Of a stretch of 64,000 nucleotides of DNA, positions 41,001 to 49,422 are shown in pieces. The DNA is from Paenibacillus amylolyticus (GTDB taxonomy: Bacteria; Bacillota; Bacilli; Paenibacillales; Paenibacillaceae): positions 62,001-126,000 of the forward strand of contig NZ_BCNV01000006.1 in NCBI RefSeq assembly GCF_001570725.1, given 5' to 3'. A program made the translations under genes and the position numbers. Within the stretch, counting starts at the first letter, position 1. Each line of letters starts with the position of its first letter. The notes beneath the pieces were generated by a model. The model ran no database searches. It saw only the letters and a program-made list of their open reading frames with translations, and was not told where the DNA came from.

Positions 41001-41891
41001 CTGCTGTTCTTCTCTCATCCACTGTGCAATCTGCCGTTTACGCTCAAGGAATGAGGACTCCTCCGTAATTTCTTCTCGTCTTGGGCGATCAAAAGGAACA
41101 TGTACTTCGTGCAGCACCGTTGCAGGTCGGTTGGATAACACATAGACCCGATCGGCAAGCAGCAATGCTTCTTCGATGTTGTGGGTGATGAACAGCACCG
41201 AGCGGCGGTTCTGTTCCCAGATATCGAGCAGCCAGCGCTGCATGTCGCTACGTGTCAGGGCATCCAGCGCGCTGAAAGGTTCGTCCAGCAGCATCAGTTC
41301 CTGCGGACTGAGCAGGGCACGCAAAAAGGCAGCACGCTGCTGCATTCCGCCCGACAGCATATGAGGATAGGCCTGCTCAAACCCAGCAAGACCCACGCTG
41401 CTTAACCACTTTCGAGCCTCTGCAAGTGCTTCGGCCCGAGGGGGAGCGCTGGAAGCTACTTCACCAGCAAGTAGTACGTTATCTTCAATGGTACGCCAAG
41501 GGAAAAGAGCAGGCTGTTGTGGCATGTAACTGATCTTGCCACGTTGGCCGGTCACATTGAGATCATTCATCAGCACTTGCCCTTCCTGGGGCTTCAGCAG
41601 ACCGCCGATGATATGGAACAGGGTGCTTTTGCCGCAGCCAGAAGGCCCAACAATAGCGACAAACTCGCCTTGCTCCACAGTCAGGGACAGGCCGTTCAGA
41701 ACCGATAATCTGCTCCGTCGTTCGCGGAATGAGGCATGAACATTAACAACGTCCAGTGCAGGTGGAACAAGAGCAGGAGTAGCATTGGCAGGTTGATCAG
41801 GGGTAGCCGAGTGAAACTTTTCACCATGCTTGGGCTCCATTACGCTTGCTCCTCCTCTAGGCAGGACTTGTCCGTCCTGTTGCCGATTCAT
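40983..41891 (-). CDS. thiZ: ABC transporter ATP-binding protein for a thiamine precursor (ThiZ-like)
   Basis: ATPase of the nitrate/taurine/pyrimidine importer group. Motifs: GPSGCGKST Walker A, LSGGMQQRAAF signature and MLLDEPFSALD Walker B. The N-terminal about 40 residues before the domain are Pro/Ala-rich and look disordered. Two starts are possible: ATG 41891 with GGAAG ten bases upstream, and ATG 41840 with a stronger GAGGAG eight bases upstream; the domain begins later in either case. It is the last gene of a leftward operon controlled by a TPP riboswitch, so it should energise uptake of a pyrimidine thiamine precursor (formylaminopyrimidine or HMP). Confidence 0.85.
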   Translation of the reverse strand: MNRQQDGQVLPRGGASVMEPKHGEKFHSATPDQPANATPALVPPALDVVNVHASFRERRSRLSVLNGLSLTVEQGEFVAIVGPSGCGKSTLFHIIGGLLKPQEGQVLMNDLNVTGQRGKISYMPQQPALFPWRTIEDNVLLAGEVASSAPPRAEALAEARKWLSSVGLAGFEQAYPHMLSGGMQQRAAFLRALLSPQELMLLDEPFSALDALTRSDMQRWLLDIWEQNRRSVLFITHNIEEALLLADRVYVLSNRPATVLHEVHVPFDRPRREEITEESSFLERKRQIAQWMREEQQKARLS

Positions 41892-41928
41892 ATGATCATC
41901 ACTTCCTAATATACAGATTACATCTTTA

Positions 41929-42687
41929 CTATCGCTTCTGTGGCCGCCAGCGCACGAGCAGCTTCTCCAGCAGCGCAATGAGCAGGAAGAGCAGCAAGCT
42001 GAGCGCGACAATAATCATGATCGCCACGAATAGGCGGTCCGTACGATAAGCTGACTTTTGCAGCATCATATAATAACCAATACCCTTGTCTGCACCAATC
42101 CATTCGGCGATGATGGCACCCATCACGCTATAGGTAGCGGCGATTTTGACACCGGAGAACACGGATGGCAGCGCATGGGGAAGCTCCAGCTTCCAGAAGA
42201 TCTGATGACGTTTCGCACCAGCCATGCGCATATAGTTCATCATCGCTGCATCTGTACGGGTCAAGCCGTCCATGGCCGCCACTGCAACGGGGAAGAAACA
42301 GACCAGGATGATCGTAATCAGCTTGGGCAGCAGCCCGAATCCGAACCAGATCAACAGGAGCGGCGCCAGCGCGATGGTCGGAATATTTTGACTAAGAATA
42401 AGTAAAGGATACAGGGCTGACTTGAGAAAAGGGACCAAATGCAGCACCATCGCAATCAGCAATCCGACCGCTGTGCCAGCCGCGAATCCGATCAGCGTTA
42501 ACTGAATGGTTGCGGAGGCATGCATGCCAAGTCGCTCGGCCTGGGATGTCGCTTCGCGTGCGATATCGGACGGTGCTGGCAGCATCCATTTCTCAATATG
42601 GAACAGGGAGACGGCCCCCTGCCATATCGCTATAAAGAGAATAACCGCCACAATGGGCGGCCATACACTTTTGAAATAGGCAGGCAT
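41929..42687 (-). CDS. thiX: ABC transporter permease for a thiamine precursor (ThiX-like)
   Basis: 252-residue permease of the SsuC/TauC/ThiX group with about six hydrophobic helices. The coupling loop MRMAGAKRHQIFWKLELPHALPSVFSG (about 145-170) matches the family's EAA-type loop. The ATG start overlaps the stop of the upstream gene by one base (TAATG), showing translational coupling. It forms the channel for the ThiY-bound pyrimidine. Substrate assignment rests on the TPP riboswitch and the ThiY-type binding protein. Confidence 0.87.
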   Translation of the reverse strand: MPAYFKSVWPPIVAVILFIAIWQGAVSLFHIEKWMLPAPSDIAREATSQAERLGMHASATIQLTLIGFAAGTAVGLLIAMVLHLVPFLKSALYPLLILSQNIPTIALAPLLLIWFGFGLLPKLITIILVCFFPVAVAAMDGLTRTDAAMMNYMRMAGAKRHQIFWKLELPHALPSVFSGVKIAATYSVMGAIIAEWIGADKGIGYYMMLQKSAYRTDRLFVAIMIIVALSLLLFLLIALLEKLLVRWRPQKR

Positions 42688-42977
42688 TAGCGATACTTCT
42701 CCGTCAGGGTATCCATGCTGAAGCCAGTAGGGCTATGGGCGATTTTGATCTGAGAGATGATGCTTGGGCTGCCAGCCTCTACGAGTACCTCGTGCATTTT
42801 ACGGACAACCTCGAGCAGTTCTTCCAGTTCCCCCTCCATCGTGGTGTCGAGCGCGTTCACCTGATACTTCAGGCCAGATTGCTGAATAACTTCAATGGCA
42901 CGATCTACGTAAGGATAAGAGTTCTCGCCATTTGGCGTTTTCGGAATAACCTGAATGCTAAGTAGTGTGCTTGCCAT
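42687..42977 (-). CDS. Thiamine-binding MTH1187/YqgV-family protein (DUF77)
   Basis: 96-residue cytoplasmic protein of the MTH1187/YkoF-like family, members of which bind thiamine-type compounds. Typical pieces are LLSIQVIPKTPNGENSYPYVDRAIEVIQ, YQVNALDTTMEGELEELLEVV and SQIKIAHSPTG. It sits inside the ThiY-ThiX-ThiZ operon, between the binding protein and the permease, and overlaps the permease gene by one base. It may bind the imported pyrimidine or thiamine inside the cell; the exact role is not established. Confidence 0.85.
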   Translation of the reverse strand: MASTLLSIQVIPKTPNGENSYPYVDRAIEVIQQSGLKYQVNALDTTMEGELEELLEVVRKMHEVLVEAGSPSIISQIKIAHSPTGFSMDTLTEKYR

Positions 42978-43011
42978 GAGAGATCACGGCTCCTTTCGTG
43001 ATAAATTGCAT

Positions 43012-43186
43012 GAATTGAACCAGATTTACACTTATAACTTCGATTGCAGTACCCTCTTCCGATCACTGTTATCCCCGGATTTCTTTAATGAATTCTAATG
43101 GAAGAAATCCGGGGATAAAGGTGAGCGCTTCGCTTCTTCAGATGGGTTCTGCACTCTTCGTTCTTGTGTGAAAAAGTTAAACTTAA
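43012..43186. repeat. Dispersed intergenic repeat R2, copy B
   Basis: About 175 bp inside the ThiY operon, between thiY and the thiamine-binding gene. TTATCCCCGGATTTCTT (43069-43085) pairs perfectly with 43102-43118, a 17-bp stem with a 16-base loop, so it will fold when transcribed. The flanks (TTTACACTT left, GTGTGAAAAA right) match those of copy A. The right half contains CGCTTCGCTTC as in copy C. Confidence 0.78.
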
Positions 43187-43193
43187 GCAATTT

Positions 43194-44234
43194 TTATTGG
43201 GGTAAAAACTCGTTTGTATATGCTTTGCTCACATCGATCTGTTCATCCAGCAGTTGTTTGCTAAACATCCAGTCGGTGTAGTTCTGCCACACTTCCTGTT
43301 TTTGTTCACCCCAGCGTGGGGCGTCATCTGTGTACTTGGGACTGAGCCATTTCTGGCTTGCCAGTACCAATTCCTTGTCCAGATCCGGTACAGCTTTGAT
43401 CAGAATGTTCGCTGCATCTTCGGGATGATCAATCGCGTATTGATATCCTTCGGAAGTGGCTTTCAGGAATGCTTTCACCAGCTCAGGATCGTTCTGTATC
43501 GTCTGCTCGTTCGTTACGAGGACAGGCGTGTAGTAATCCAGTGCATCTGAATAATCTTTCACATATAACATGTCGATCGGTTCTCCGCGCAGTTCGGCTT
43601 CAATACCCGTCCAAGCGTAGAAAATCCACGCGAAATCAATGTCCCGTTTGACTGCGGTGAAAAAGTCAGCGTCACCCATGTTAATGTTTTTCACTTTGGA
43701 TACATCAGCTCCGTCGCCCTCCATAATGGATTGCATTACGGCTTCTTCAACCGGAGAGCCCCAACCGCCATAAGTTTTACCTTCAAAATCTTTGGGTGAC
43801 TTGATATTCCGATCCGCCGGAGCAGCGAACCCGGATGTATTATGCTGAATAACTGCTGCAATGGAGACGAGTGGAACACCCTGTGTGCGGGCTTGAGTTA
43901 CACTCTCCTGATAACTTACGCCAAAAGGCACTTCATTCGATGCAACCATCGTATCTGCTCCACCAGCACCTGGTTGAACAATCTCCACGTTCAAGCCTTC
44001 TGCCTTATAAAAACCTTGATCCACGGCCGCATACAGGCCGGTATGATTCGTATTCGGTGTCCAGTCGAGCACCACTTTAATATCTTTCAGAGCGGCAGTG
44101 TCACCTTCGTTGCTACTTTCCGTATTCGTGCTGCCGTTCTGTTCTGCCGGGGCAGCTTCTTTGCCGCCACATGCGGCCACCGTCACCAGTAGTACGCATA
44201 AGAGCAACAATCCCATTGTTTTACGCCAATTCAT
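43194..44234 (-). CDS. thiY: Thiamine-precursor-binding lipoprotein (ThiY-like, NMT1/THI5 family)
   Basis: 346-residue extracellular binding protein of the NMT1 family. A lipobox VAAC follows a hydrophobic segment (Cys at about residue 22 of the mature start), then a Glu/Ser-rich spacer. The fold signature includes KVVLDWTPNTNHTGLYAAVDQGFYKAEGL, GGADTMVASNEVPFG, YGGWGSPVEEAV and FAWIFYAWTGIEAEL. This matches ThiY of Bacillus, which binds formylaminopyrimidine. ATG 44234 is nine bases after AAGGAG; the longest frame starts earlier without such a site. First gene after the TPP riboswitch. A repeat R2 copy separates it from the next gene. Confidence 0.87.
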   Translation of the reverse strand: MNWRKTMGLLLLCVLLVTVAACGGKEAAPAEQNGSTNTESSNEGDTAALKDIKVVLDWTPNTNHTGLYAAVDQGFYKAEGLNVEIVQPGAGGADTMVASNEVPFGVSYQESVTQARTQGVPLVSIAAVIQHNTSGFAAPADRNIKSPKDFEGKTYGGWGSPVEEAVMQSIMEGDGADVSKVKNINMGDADFFTAVKRDIDFAWIFYAWTGIEAELRGEPIDMLYVKDYSDALDYYTPVLVTNEQTIQNDPELVKAFLKATSEGYQYAIDHPEDAANILIKAVPDLDKELVLASQKWLSPKYTDDAPRWGEQKQEVWQNYTDWMFSKQLLDEQIDVSKAYTNEFLPQ

Positions 44235-44370
44235 TTTTGATTCTCTCCTTCGGTATGTCCGGCCGATTGGCACGGGTACTCCTTGGCTTCATATCCAATC
44301 ATCTTGCATAAATCGACAGATTTATACCAGTTGGATCTGGATGACTTATTTTTGTTTCGATAAATAAAAC

Positions 44371-44552
44371 AAAAAAAGCGTCCCGTAATCCGGGACGCGT
44401 GCAGGCGTTAGAGAGGTGGCGTTCAGCCATAGGGCTGTGCCATTTCGATATACTCCGATTCCTACGCTGGCATGATCCAGATCAGGTCTAAGGGTTAGTA
44501 TCTTGGTGGGATACACTCTCAGCCGGCCAATTCCGACTCCCCTGGGAAACTA
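44371..44552 (-). promoter_or_regulatory. TPP (THI-box) riboswitch with terminator
   Basis: On the minus strand CTGAGA and ACCTGATCTGGATCATGCCAG followed by GCGTAGGAA form the conserved core of a TPP riboswitch (aptamer about 44552-44455). Downstream, GCGTCCCG pairs with CGGGACGC (44378-44398) before seven T, a terminator expected to form when TPP is bound. It precedes thiY by about 140 bases and should shut off the operon when thiamine is plentiful. Confidence 0.93.
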
Positions 44553-44714
44553 TGAAGTTACGGGCATTACTAGGTGTAATTATAGGCCAGCGGGTGGAAC
44601 GTGTCCAGTCAGGAACTGGATAGAGTACGGTCCGAGTGGAGCATGCCATCCATCAAACGAATTACAGAGGTAATTATTGAACCGTCGTAACTGTCCACAC
44701 TCCAGCTGAATTAC

Positions 44715-45101
44715 TCAACGTTGGAAGAATTCGATCCATTCTTTCTCCGGACCATAGATGAAGAAATAACGGTAACCGTTAGGCAGTGTGATGATTTCTC
44801 CATCGATAAATTCGGCTTCGGTGGCTTGGATGCGTTTGTACTCAGAATCAAGATCATCCACGTGGATAGCAAAATGGTGCACCGTACCTTCGGAAGGCAG
44901 CTTGTCGCTGTACCCTTGAATTAACTCTATTTCCGTCTCATTGCTTCCATTGAAGCCGAGGAAGGCAAGCTGAATGACGCCGTTTGTATGTGTCACACGG
45001 TCTTTCAGTTCCAATCCAACAACCTCCGTATAGAAACGGAGTGTGGTACCCAGATCACGAACGGCAATGCCGACGTGGTCGATGCGCTTTTGAAAACTCA
45101 T
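44715..45101 (-). CDS. VOC-superfamily protein (glyoxalase/lactoylglutathione-lyase-like)
   Basis: 128-residue vicinal-oxygen-chelate protein. Likely metal ligands are His in RIDHVGIAV near the start, Glu in ETEIELIQ, His in VHHFAIHVDD and Glu in EKEWIEFFQR at the end, so one complete VOC module is present. Family members include glyoxalase I and dioxygenases; no specific substrate can be assigned. ATG 45101 follows GGGGG by about ten bases. The longer frame to 45245 has no ribosome site. Confidence 0.83.
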   Translation of the reverse strand: MSFQKRIDHVGIAVRDLGTTLRFYTEVVGLELKDRVTHTNGVIQLAFLGFNGSNETEIELIQGYSDKLPSEGTVHHFAIHVDDLDSEYKRIQATEAEFIDGEIITLPNGYRYFFIYGPEKEWIEFFQR

Positions 45102-45326
45102 CGTAGTAATCCCCCTTATGATCCGTGAATGTATTTTTGACCAATATCTCCCTAGCATATTAAGGAGTATGATAGTTGTATAAAACCTAGCTGTCAAGTA
45201 GGGATTAGTGATATGTACACGTGTGAAATTGAGCTGGATAATCATCTATTTATTAAGTAGTTCACAAAATTTTCACTTATGTGGAGGGGTTCGTCATCTC
45301 TATAATTACGAAGGTAAACAGAGAGG

Positions 45327-45836
45327 ATGAGAGAATTGCCAACAAGCAAGAAGGAACAAATTATTTTCGGATTAATGATGTGTACAGGGATGGTCGTGGT
45401 CATGATGTTCTTCAATCTATGGCACAGTGGGTTACTCGGTAAGATGTCCCCGCTTGAAATAATGCTTCAATTCATATTGTGTTTTGTCATCGCGTTTCTG
45501 GTGGAATCCTTCATTGTTGGCCCTGTGGCGAGAAAAATTGCATTCTCCTTGCCCTTCGACAAATCCAACAAGATTTTTGGTGTGCTCGCCATGTCATTTT
45601 TTATGGTGATTGGTATGGTTCTGATCATGTCCTTGTATGGGATGATTTCGGCTTATCTTGCGAATCAGTTAAGTGGGGGTTCCATATTCCATACGTACCT
45701 TCATACGATCGCTCGTAACTTCAGCCTGGCGCTCCCGTATCAATTGATTATTCTGGGACCACTCGTGCGATATGTATTCGGTAAATTCATCAAGGACAAC
45801 GGGCCTGTATTGCCTGCCATCAACAAAAGTGTGTGA
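45327..45836 (+). CDS. DUF2798-type four-helix membrane protein
   Basis: 169 residues with four hydrophobic helices arranged as two similar halves (about 12-70 and 85-160), each with a helix, a loop containing a small hydrophilic stretch and a second helix, consistent with tandem DUF2798. The first half holds IGLMMCTGMVVVMMFFN-like and FVIAFLVESFIVGPVARKIA; the second repeats FFMVIGMVLIMSLYG and LPYQLIILGPLVRYVFGK. No known function. ATG 45327 is in frame, but GAGAGG lies right before it; TTG at 45336 would have better spacing and give a product three codons shorter. Confidence 0.78.
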   Translation: MRELPTSKKEQIIFGLMMCTGMVVVMMFFNLWHSGLLGKMSPLEIMLQFILCFVIAFLVESFIVGPVARKIAFSLPFDKSNKIFGVLAMSFFMVIGMVLIMSLYGMISAYLANQLSGGSIFHTYLHTIARNFSLALPYQLIILGPLVRYVFGKFIKDNGPVLPAINKSV

Positions 45837-45953
45837 TTCGGTTGGCCATAAGTATTTCCTGGGCAATCTTGTGCAAAAGAATAGATATTATTCTCACATT
45901 TAATGAAAGGTGATCAGAGAATAAAGATAGGACACTTTCCACCATGATTACAG

Positions 45954-46152
45954 CGCTAACGAATCGAAGACACCTTATTAGTCCAGTTTTTAGGGAATAA
46001 AAAATCTAACGAATCTCAGCTGCGTTATTATGTAAAAAACCTCCAACGAGACCTTGAATTTGAGATAATTATCTATAATAACGTCTCTAGGATTCGTTAG
46101 ATTTCAAATATGCAGAAATGGAGGGGAATAGGGTGTGCTAGGTTCGTTACAA
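45954..46152. repeat. Dispersed intergenic repeat R1, copy B
   Basis: 199 bp. CTAACGAATCG at 45956 and TAACGAATCTCAG at 46007 face GATTCGTTAG at 46091 and GGTTCGTTAC at 46141. Spacing between motif starts is about 50, 83 and 50 bases, the same as in copy A read in reverse. The inner pair extends to a 24-base inverted repeat with about five mismatches (TAACGAATC..GTTATTA with its complement). Conserved motifs and spacing with diverged filler suggest an element kept for structure. Confidence 0.78.
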
Positions 46153-46166
46153 CGGAACAACGCTAC

Positions 46167-46207
46167 AAAAAAGATGTCTACCGTCAGGTCATGACAGTAG
46201 ACATCTC
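46167..46207 (-). terminator. Terminator of the MFS gene
   Basis: AGATGTCTAC pairs with GTAGACATCT plus GTCA/TGAC inside; read leftward it is followed by TTTTTTG. It may work both ways. Confidence 0.8.
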
Positions 46208-46270
46208 GATTTTTATAATAGGTACTCTAATTCTGATTCTAATTCTTAGGACTGCATCAACACATAACTA

Positions 46271-47506
46271 TTAAGATGCTGGATCGACCACATGTTTGTT
46301 CTGCCATTGATACGTGATCACACTAATGACAAGCAGGCCAACCGCAAAGATCGCAAGCATCCATGCAGACTGATTAACCGCCAGATGATCAAGACTCCAC
46401 CCCGTCGTCAAAGGCAGAATGGCCCCGCCAACCCCGCCTGAGGCAATCAAAATGCTGGGTGTGGATTCTTCGGTTCCAGGCAGCAGTTTACTGGCGAAGA
46501 CAAGGGCAATGGAGAAAATTCCTGACATCGCAAGTCCAAGCAGCAAGATGATGAGAAACGCAGACCAGATTTGGTTCGTAAATGGAAATACCATTAACAA
46601 AAGAACAGACGCGAGACAACTGTACAGGACATACACGCGGTATTGGAATTTCTCTGCGATATACCCGGCGAAGAGTCTTCCCACAGACATGGCAATCCAG
46701 AAACAGGTGACGCTAAGCGCTGCTCCGGCTTCCTTCATGTTCATTTTCTCAATCAGGATCGCTGGCATGAAGTTCGCAAGACTCATCTCCGTGCCAACGT
46801 AGAGGAAGAAGAACAGGACGAATAGTACTAGCAGAGTCAGGTTACGTCCGCGATAGGTTGGGCCGGATGAACTTGCAGGTGCGGTGTGCATCTCACCCGA
46901 TGTTCCAGCAGAGTGCGTATGTACCGAAGCATGATTTGAACCTCGTCGATCTAGCATCTGGTCTAGCTCACCGAATGATCCTTTCGCCCAGAATATAAAG
47001 GTTAGTGCTGCACAGATCGCAACAACGAGAAAGGAAAGGCGCCAGTATCCGGCAGCAATCAGACCACTGGCAATGAGCGGCATGACCATCGCCCCGATTC
47101 CGAATAACACTTCCAGTCGACTCATGGCAACGGCCGTATTGTCTTTGACTGCAGCGATGATAATGGTGCCAATGACAGCTTCAACCATTCCGAATCCAAA
47201 GCCGGCAGCGGGTGCAATGACGAACATCCAGCCCCATGGTGGCAACAACATATAGGATAATTCTGCAATACAGAGCAACCCTGTGGCGATTAACAGACCT
47301 CCCCGTTTACCGAAACGTCTGTTCAGCCATGGGGATAACAATACACCACCTAGGAATCCGGCAAATTGAGCGAAGATCAGCGTTCCGCCTTGGCTATAAT
47401 CTTTGCCGTAATGTTCAAGTGCAACGGGTAGAATGGAACCGAGTACAACGTGTGCCAGTCCAATCAGGAAATAGGACAGACATCCGATCCACAGTAATTT
47501 TTTCAT
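46271..47506 (-). CDS. Major facilitator superfamily transporter
   Basis: 411-residue transporter with about twelve hydrophobic helices in two halves joined by a hydrophilic, His-rich loop (about residues 180-225). The first-half motif A region WLNRRFGKRGGLLIATG is visible between helices 2 and 3 (about 60-80). The sequence resembles FucP- or tetracycline-type sugar and drug carriers, but I cannot name a substrate. The start ATG 47506 has AAGGAG about ten bases upstream. It is divergent from the serS T-box region, with a weak promoter area between. Confidence 0.85.
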   Translation of the reverse strand: MKKLLWIGCLSYFLIGLAHVVLGSILPVALEHYGKDYSQGGTLIFAQFAGFLGGVLLSPWLNRRFGKRGGLLIATGLLCIAELSYMLLPPWGWMFVIAPAAGFGFGMVEAVIGTIIIAAVKDNTAVAMSRLEVLFGIGAMVMPLIASGLIAAGYWRLSFLVVAICAALTFIFWAKGSFGELDQMLDRRGSNHASVHTHSAGTSGEMHTAPASSSGPTYRGRNLTLLVLFVLFFFLYVGTEMSLANFMPAILIEKMNMKEAGAALSVTCFWIAMSVGRLFAGYIAEKFQYRVYVLYSCLASVLLLMVFPFTNQIWSAFLIILLLGLAMSGIFSIALVFASKLLPGTEESTPSILIASGGVGGAILPLTTGWSLDHLAVNQSAWMLAIFAVGLLVISVITYQWQNKHVVDPAS

Positions 47507-47628
47507 AAAGAACTCCTTCTACTTATATACATATATTGAGAATCAGAATAAAGCGTAATCATGGAGACAAAGTCTATCATAACAGGACATGTCAAGTTGT
47601 GCCATGAATTCCTGATCGATACAGAAGG

Positions 47629-47658
47629 TTGCAATTTGGTCTGACGATCGTATATACT
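47629..47658 (+). promoter_or_regulatory. Probable promoter of the serS leader
   Basis: TTGCAA (47629-47634), 18-base spacer, TATACT (47653-47658), just upstream of the T-box leader. Confidence 0.55.
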
Positions 47659-47659
47659 G

Positions 47660-47873
47660 AGACACAACAATTACAGATCGGACCATGCCGTTGAAGAGCA
47701 TCCAACTCGGAGGCGTTTTCGCCAGGGGAGCGATATTTCCCCAAGTTAACCGGAACCGCCCGTTATCGCGGACCAAGAGGCTGGAAGCAGGATATCCTGA
47801 TTCAGCAAGTTGGGTGGCACCGCGAGCAGAGCGCTCCTCGTCCCAAGGGATGAGGGCGCTCTTTGCATTTTTA
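47660..47873 (+). promoter_or_regulatory. T-box leader of serS
   Basis: The T-box sequence TGGGTGGCACCGCG at 47811-47824 is the conserved antiterminator element that binds the uncharged tRNA acceptor end. It is followed by a strong terminator (AGAGCGCTCCTCGTCCC at 47828-47844 paired with 47847-47862) and a T-rich tail. The 5' part (from about 47660) is the tRNA-reading stem I, which is short; I did not assign the serine specifier codon. Uncharged tRNA-Ser should allow transcription into serS. Confidence 0.92.
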
Positions 47874-47894
47874 CAGCCAAAGGAGACGGTGACC

Positions 47895-49193
47895 ATGTTA
47901 GAAATGAAGTGGATTCGGGCACATGAAGAAGAGGTTCAGGCCGCAGCAGACGGGAAAAAAATCAAGATTAACATTCGAACATTGCTGGAGCGGGATGAAG
48001 AACGCAGAGCACTTTTGCAGGAATCGGAAGAAGGACGCAGATTGCGCAATACGTTATCCGCGGACATTGGCAGACTCATGCAAGCCGGGAATCGGGAACA
48101 GGCCGAGGGTTTGCGGGCACAGGTGAAACAGCTCAATGAACAGTTGGAACACGTGGAAGCTAGGCTTGCCCCTGTGCAGGAGGAAGTAACCAAGTTGCAA
48201 TGGCTGGTACCCAATATCGTATCCCCGGATACCCCGAAAGGCACGTCGGACGCGGATAATGTGGAGGTACGACGTGTGGGAGAGGTGCCGACATTCGAGT
48301 ATAACACCAAAGATCACGTGGAACTGGGGGAATTGCACGATCTCATCGATATTCCGCGCGGGGTGAAGATTGGCGGGACGCGAAGCTATGTATTGAAAGG
48401 TGCTGGCTTGCTACTGCACCGTGCTGTACAGCAACTTGCGCTGGATCTGCTGCTGAAGCACGGGTTTACACCGATGGAAGTACCTCTGATGGTCAGGGAG
48501 GATGCGCTGGTGAACACCGGATTCTTCCCAACTGGTCGAGATCAGGTCTATGAACTTGAAGGGGAGAACAAGTGGCTCGTGGGAACTTCTGAAGTACCGC
48601 TGGTCTCGTATTATGCGGATGAGATTGTTGATGTTGCAGAGCCTGTGAAGCTGGCTGCGGTATCGACGTGTTTCCGCAGTGAGGTTGGCTCCGGCGGACG
48701 TGATGTACGTGGGTTGTACCGTGTGCACCAATTTGCCAAAGTCGAGCAGGTAATCCTCTGCGCCCCTGATGCGGAAGAATCCGAGCGCATGCTGCAAGAG
48801 ATTACGGGACACGCGGAGGAATTGCTGCAATTACTGGAACTGCCGTATCGTGTTGTAGCTGTGTGTACTGGAGATATGTCGCAGAAAACGTACAAACAGT
48901 ATGACATCGAGACATGGATGCCGAGCCGAGGTGCATATGGAGAAACCCATTCGTCGTCAAACCTGCATGATTTTCAGGCTCGCCGTTCGAACATTCGTTG
49001 CCTGGACGCCGAAGGCAAGTTGGCCTATTGTCACACCCTGAATAATACGGCGGTGGCATCGCCGCGTATCCTGATACCTTTGCTTGAGAATCATCAGCAG
49101 GAGGATGGAAGCATACGCATTCCGGTAGCCCTGCGGCCCTATATGGGCGGGGCCGAGAGCTTGATTTTGCCGGAACAGGATGAAATGAAGTAG
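47895..49193 (+). CDS. serS: Seryl-tRNA synthetase
   Basis: 432 residues, normal length for a class II SerRS, which charges tRNA-Ser. The N-terminal tRNA-binding coiled coil spans about 25-105 (helices rich in Glu, Arg and Leu). The catalytic domain has motif 2 FRSEVGSGGRDVRGLYRVHQFAKVE and motif 3 NNTAVASPRILIPLLENHQ. The start is ATG 47895, after AAAGGAG, because the open frame runs further upstream through the T-box leader, which is not coding. Expression is controlled by the T-box. A terminator follows the gene. Confidence 0.95.
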   Translation: MLEMKWIRAHEEEVQAAADGKKIKINIRTLLERDEERRALLQESEEGRRLRNTLSADIGRLMQAGNREQAEGLRAQVKQLNEQLEHVEARLAPVQEEVTKLQWLVPNIVSPDTPKGTSDADNVEVRRVGEVPTFEYNTKDHVELGELHDLIDIPRGVKIGGTRSYVLKGAGLLLHRAVQQLALDLLLKHGFTPMEVPLMVREDALVNTGFFPTGRDQVYELEGENKWLVGTSEVPLVSYYADEIVDVAEPVKLAAVSTCFRSEVGSGGRDVRGLYRVHQFAKVEQVILCAPDAEESERMLQEITGHAEELLQLLELPYRVVAVCTGDMSQKTYKQYDIETWMPSRGAYGETHSSSNLHDFQARRSNIRCLDAEGKLAYCHTLNNTAVASPRILIPLLENHQQEDGSIRIPVALRPYMGGAESLILPEQDEMK

Positions 49194-49221
49194 AGAGGTT
49201 ATGTGACTCTTTAGGAAGTAG

Positions 49222-49275
49222 AAAAGGGGATGTTCCACACGTCATGTTGCATGTGACGATGGACATCCCCTTTTA
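49222..49275 (+). terminator. Terminator of serS
   Basis: AAAAGGGGATGT pairs with ACATCCCCTTTT, with an inner CACGTCA/TGTGACG segment. Confidence 0.85.
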
Positions 49276-49422
49276 AACGGTAACACTATTTAACGAACCG
49301 ATCTCCTACTATGTTGGGCTAAATTTAACTGGTCTGGTTAGTGCTTGGATCTAAGATATAGCTTACTGCCTTGATCACAAATTTCTTCTCTTATGTAAAT
49401 AAATAAAATTATTTCTTACATG

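Larger units (their letters stand above)
45837..46270. other. Intergenic region with repeat R1 copy B and a terminator
   Basis: The 434-bp gap between the DUF2798 gene and the MFS gene (convergent) is filled by repeat R1 copy B (45954-46152) and the terminator at 46167-46207. No coding frame with a ribosome site was seen. Confidence 0.6.

Noticed and set aside
47530..47560. Possible Fur box (TGAGAATCAG) before the MFS gene
   Set aside because: Only a partial match to the 7-1-7 pattern and no iron-related feature in the transporter.
47685..47894. N-terminal extension of the serS open frame
   Set aside because: It is the T-box leader read as codons; the true start is ATG 47895 with AAAGGAG.
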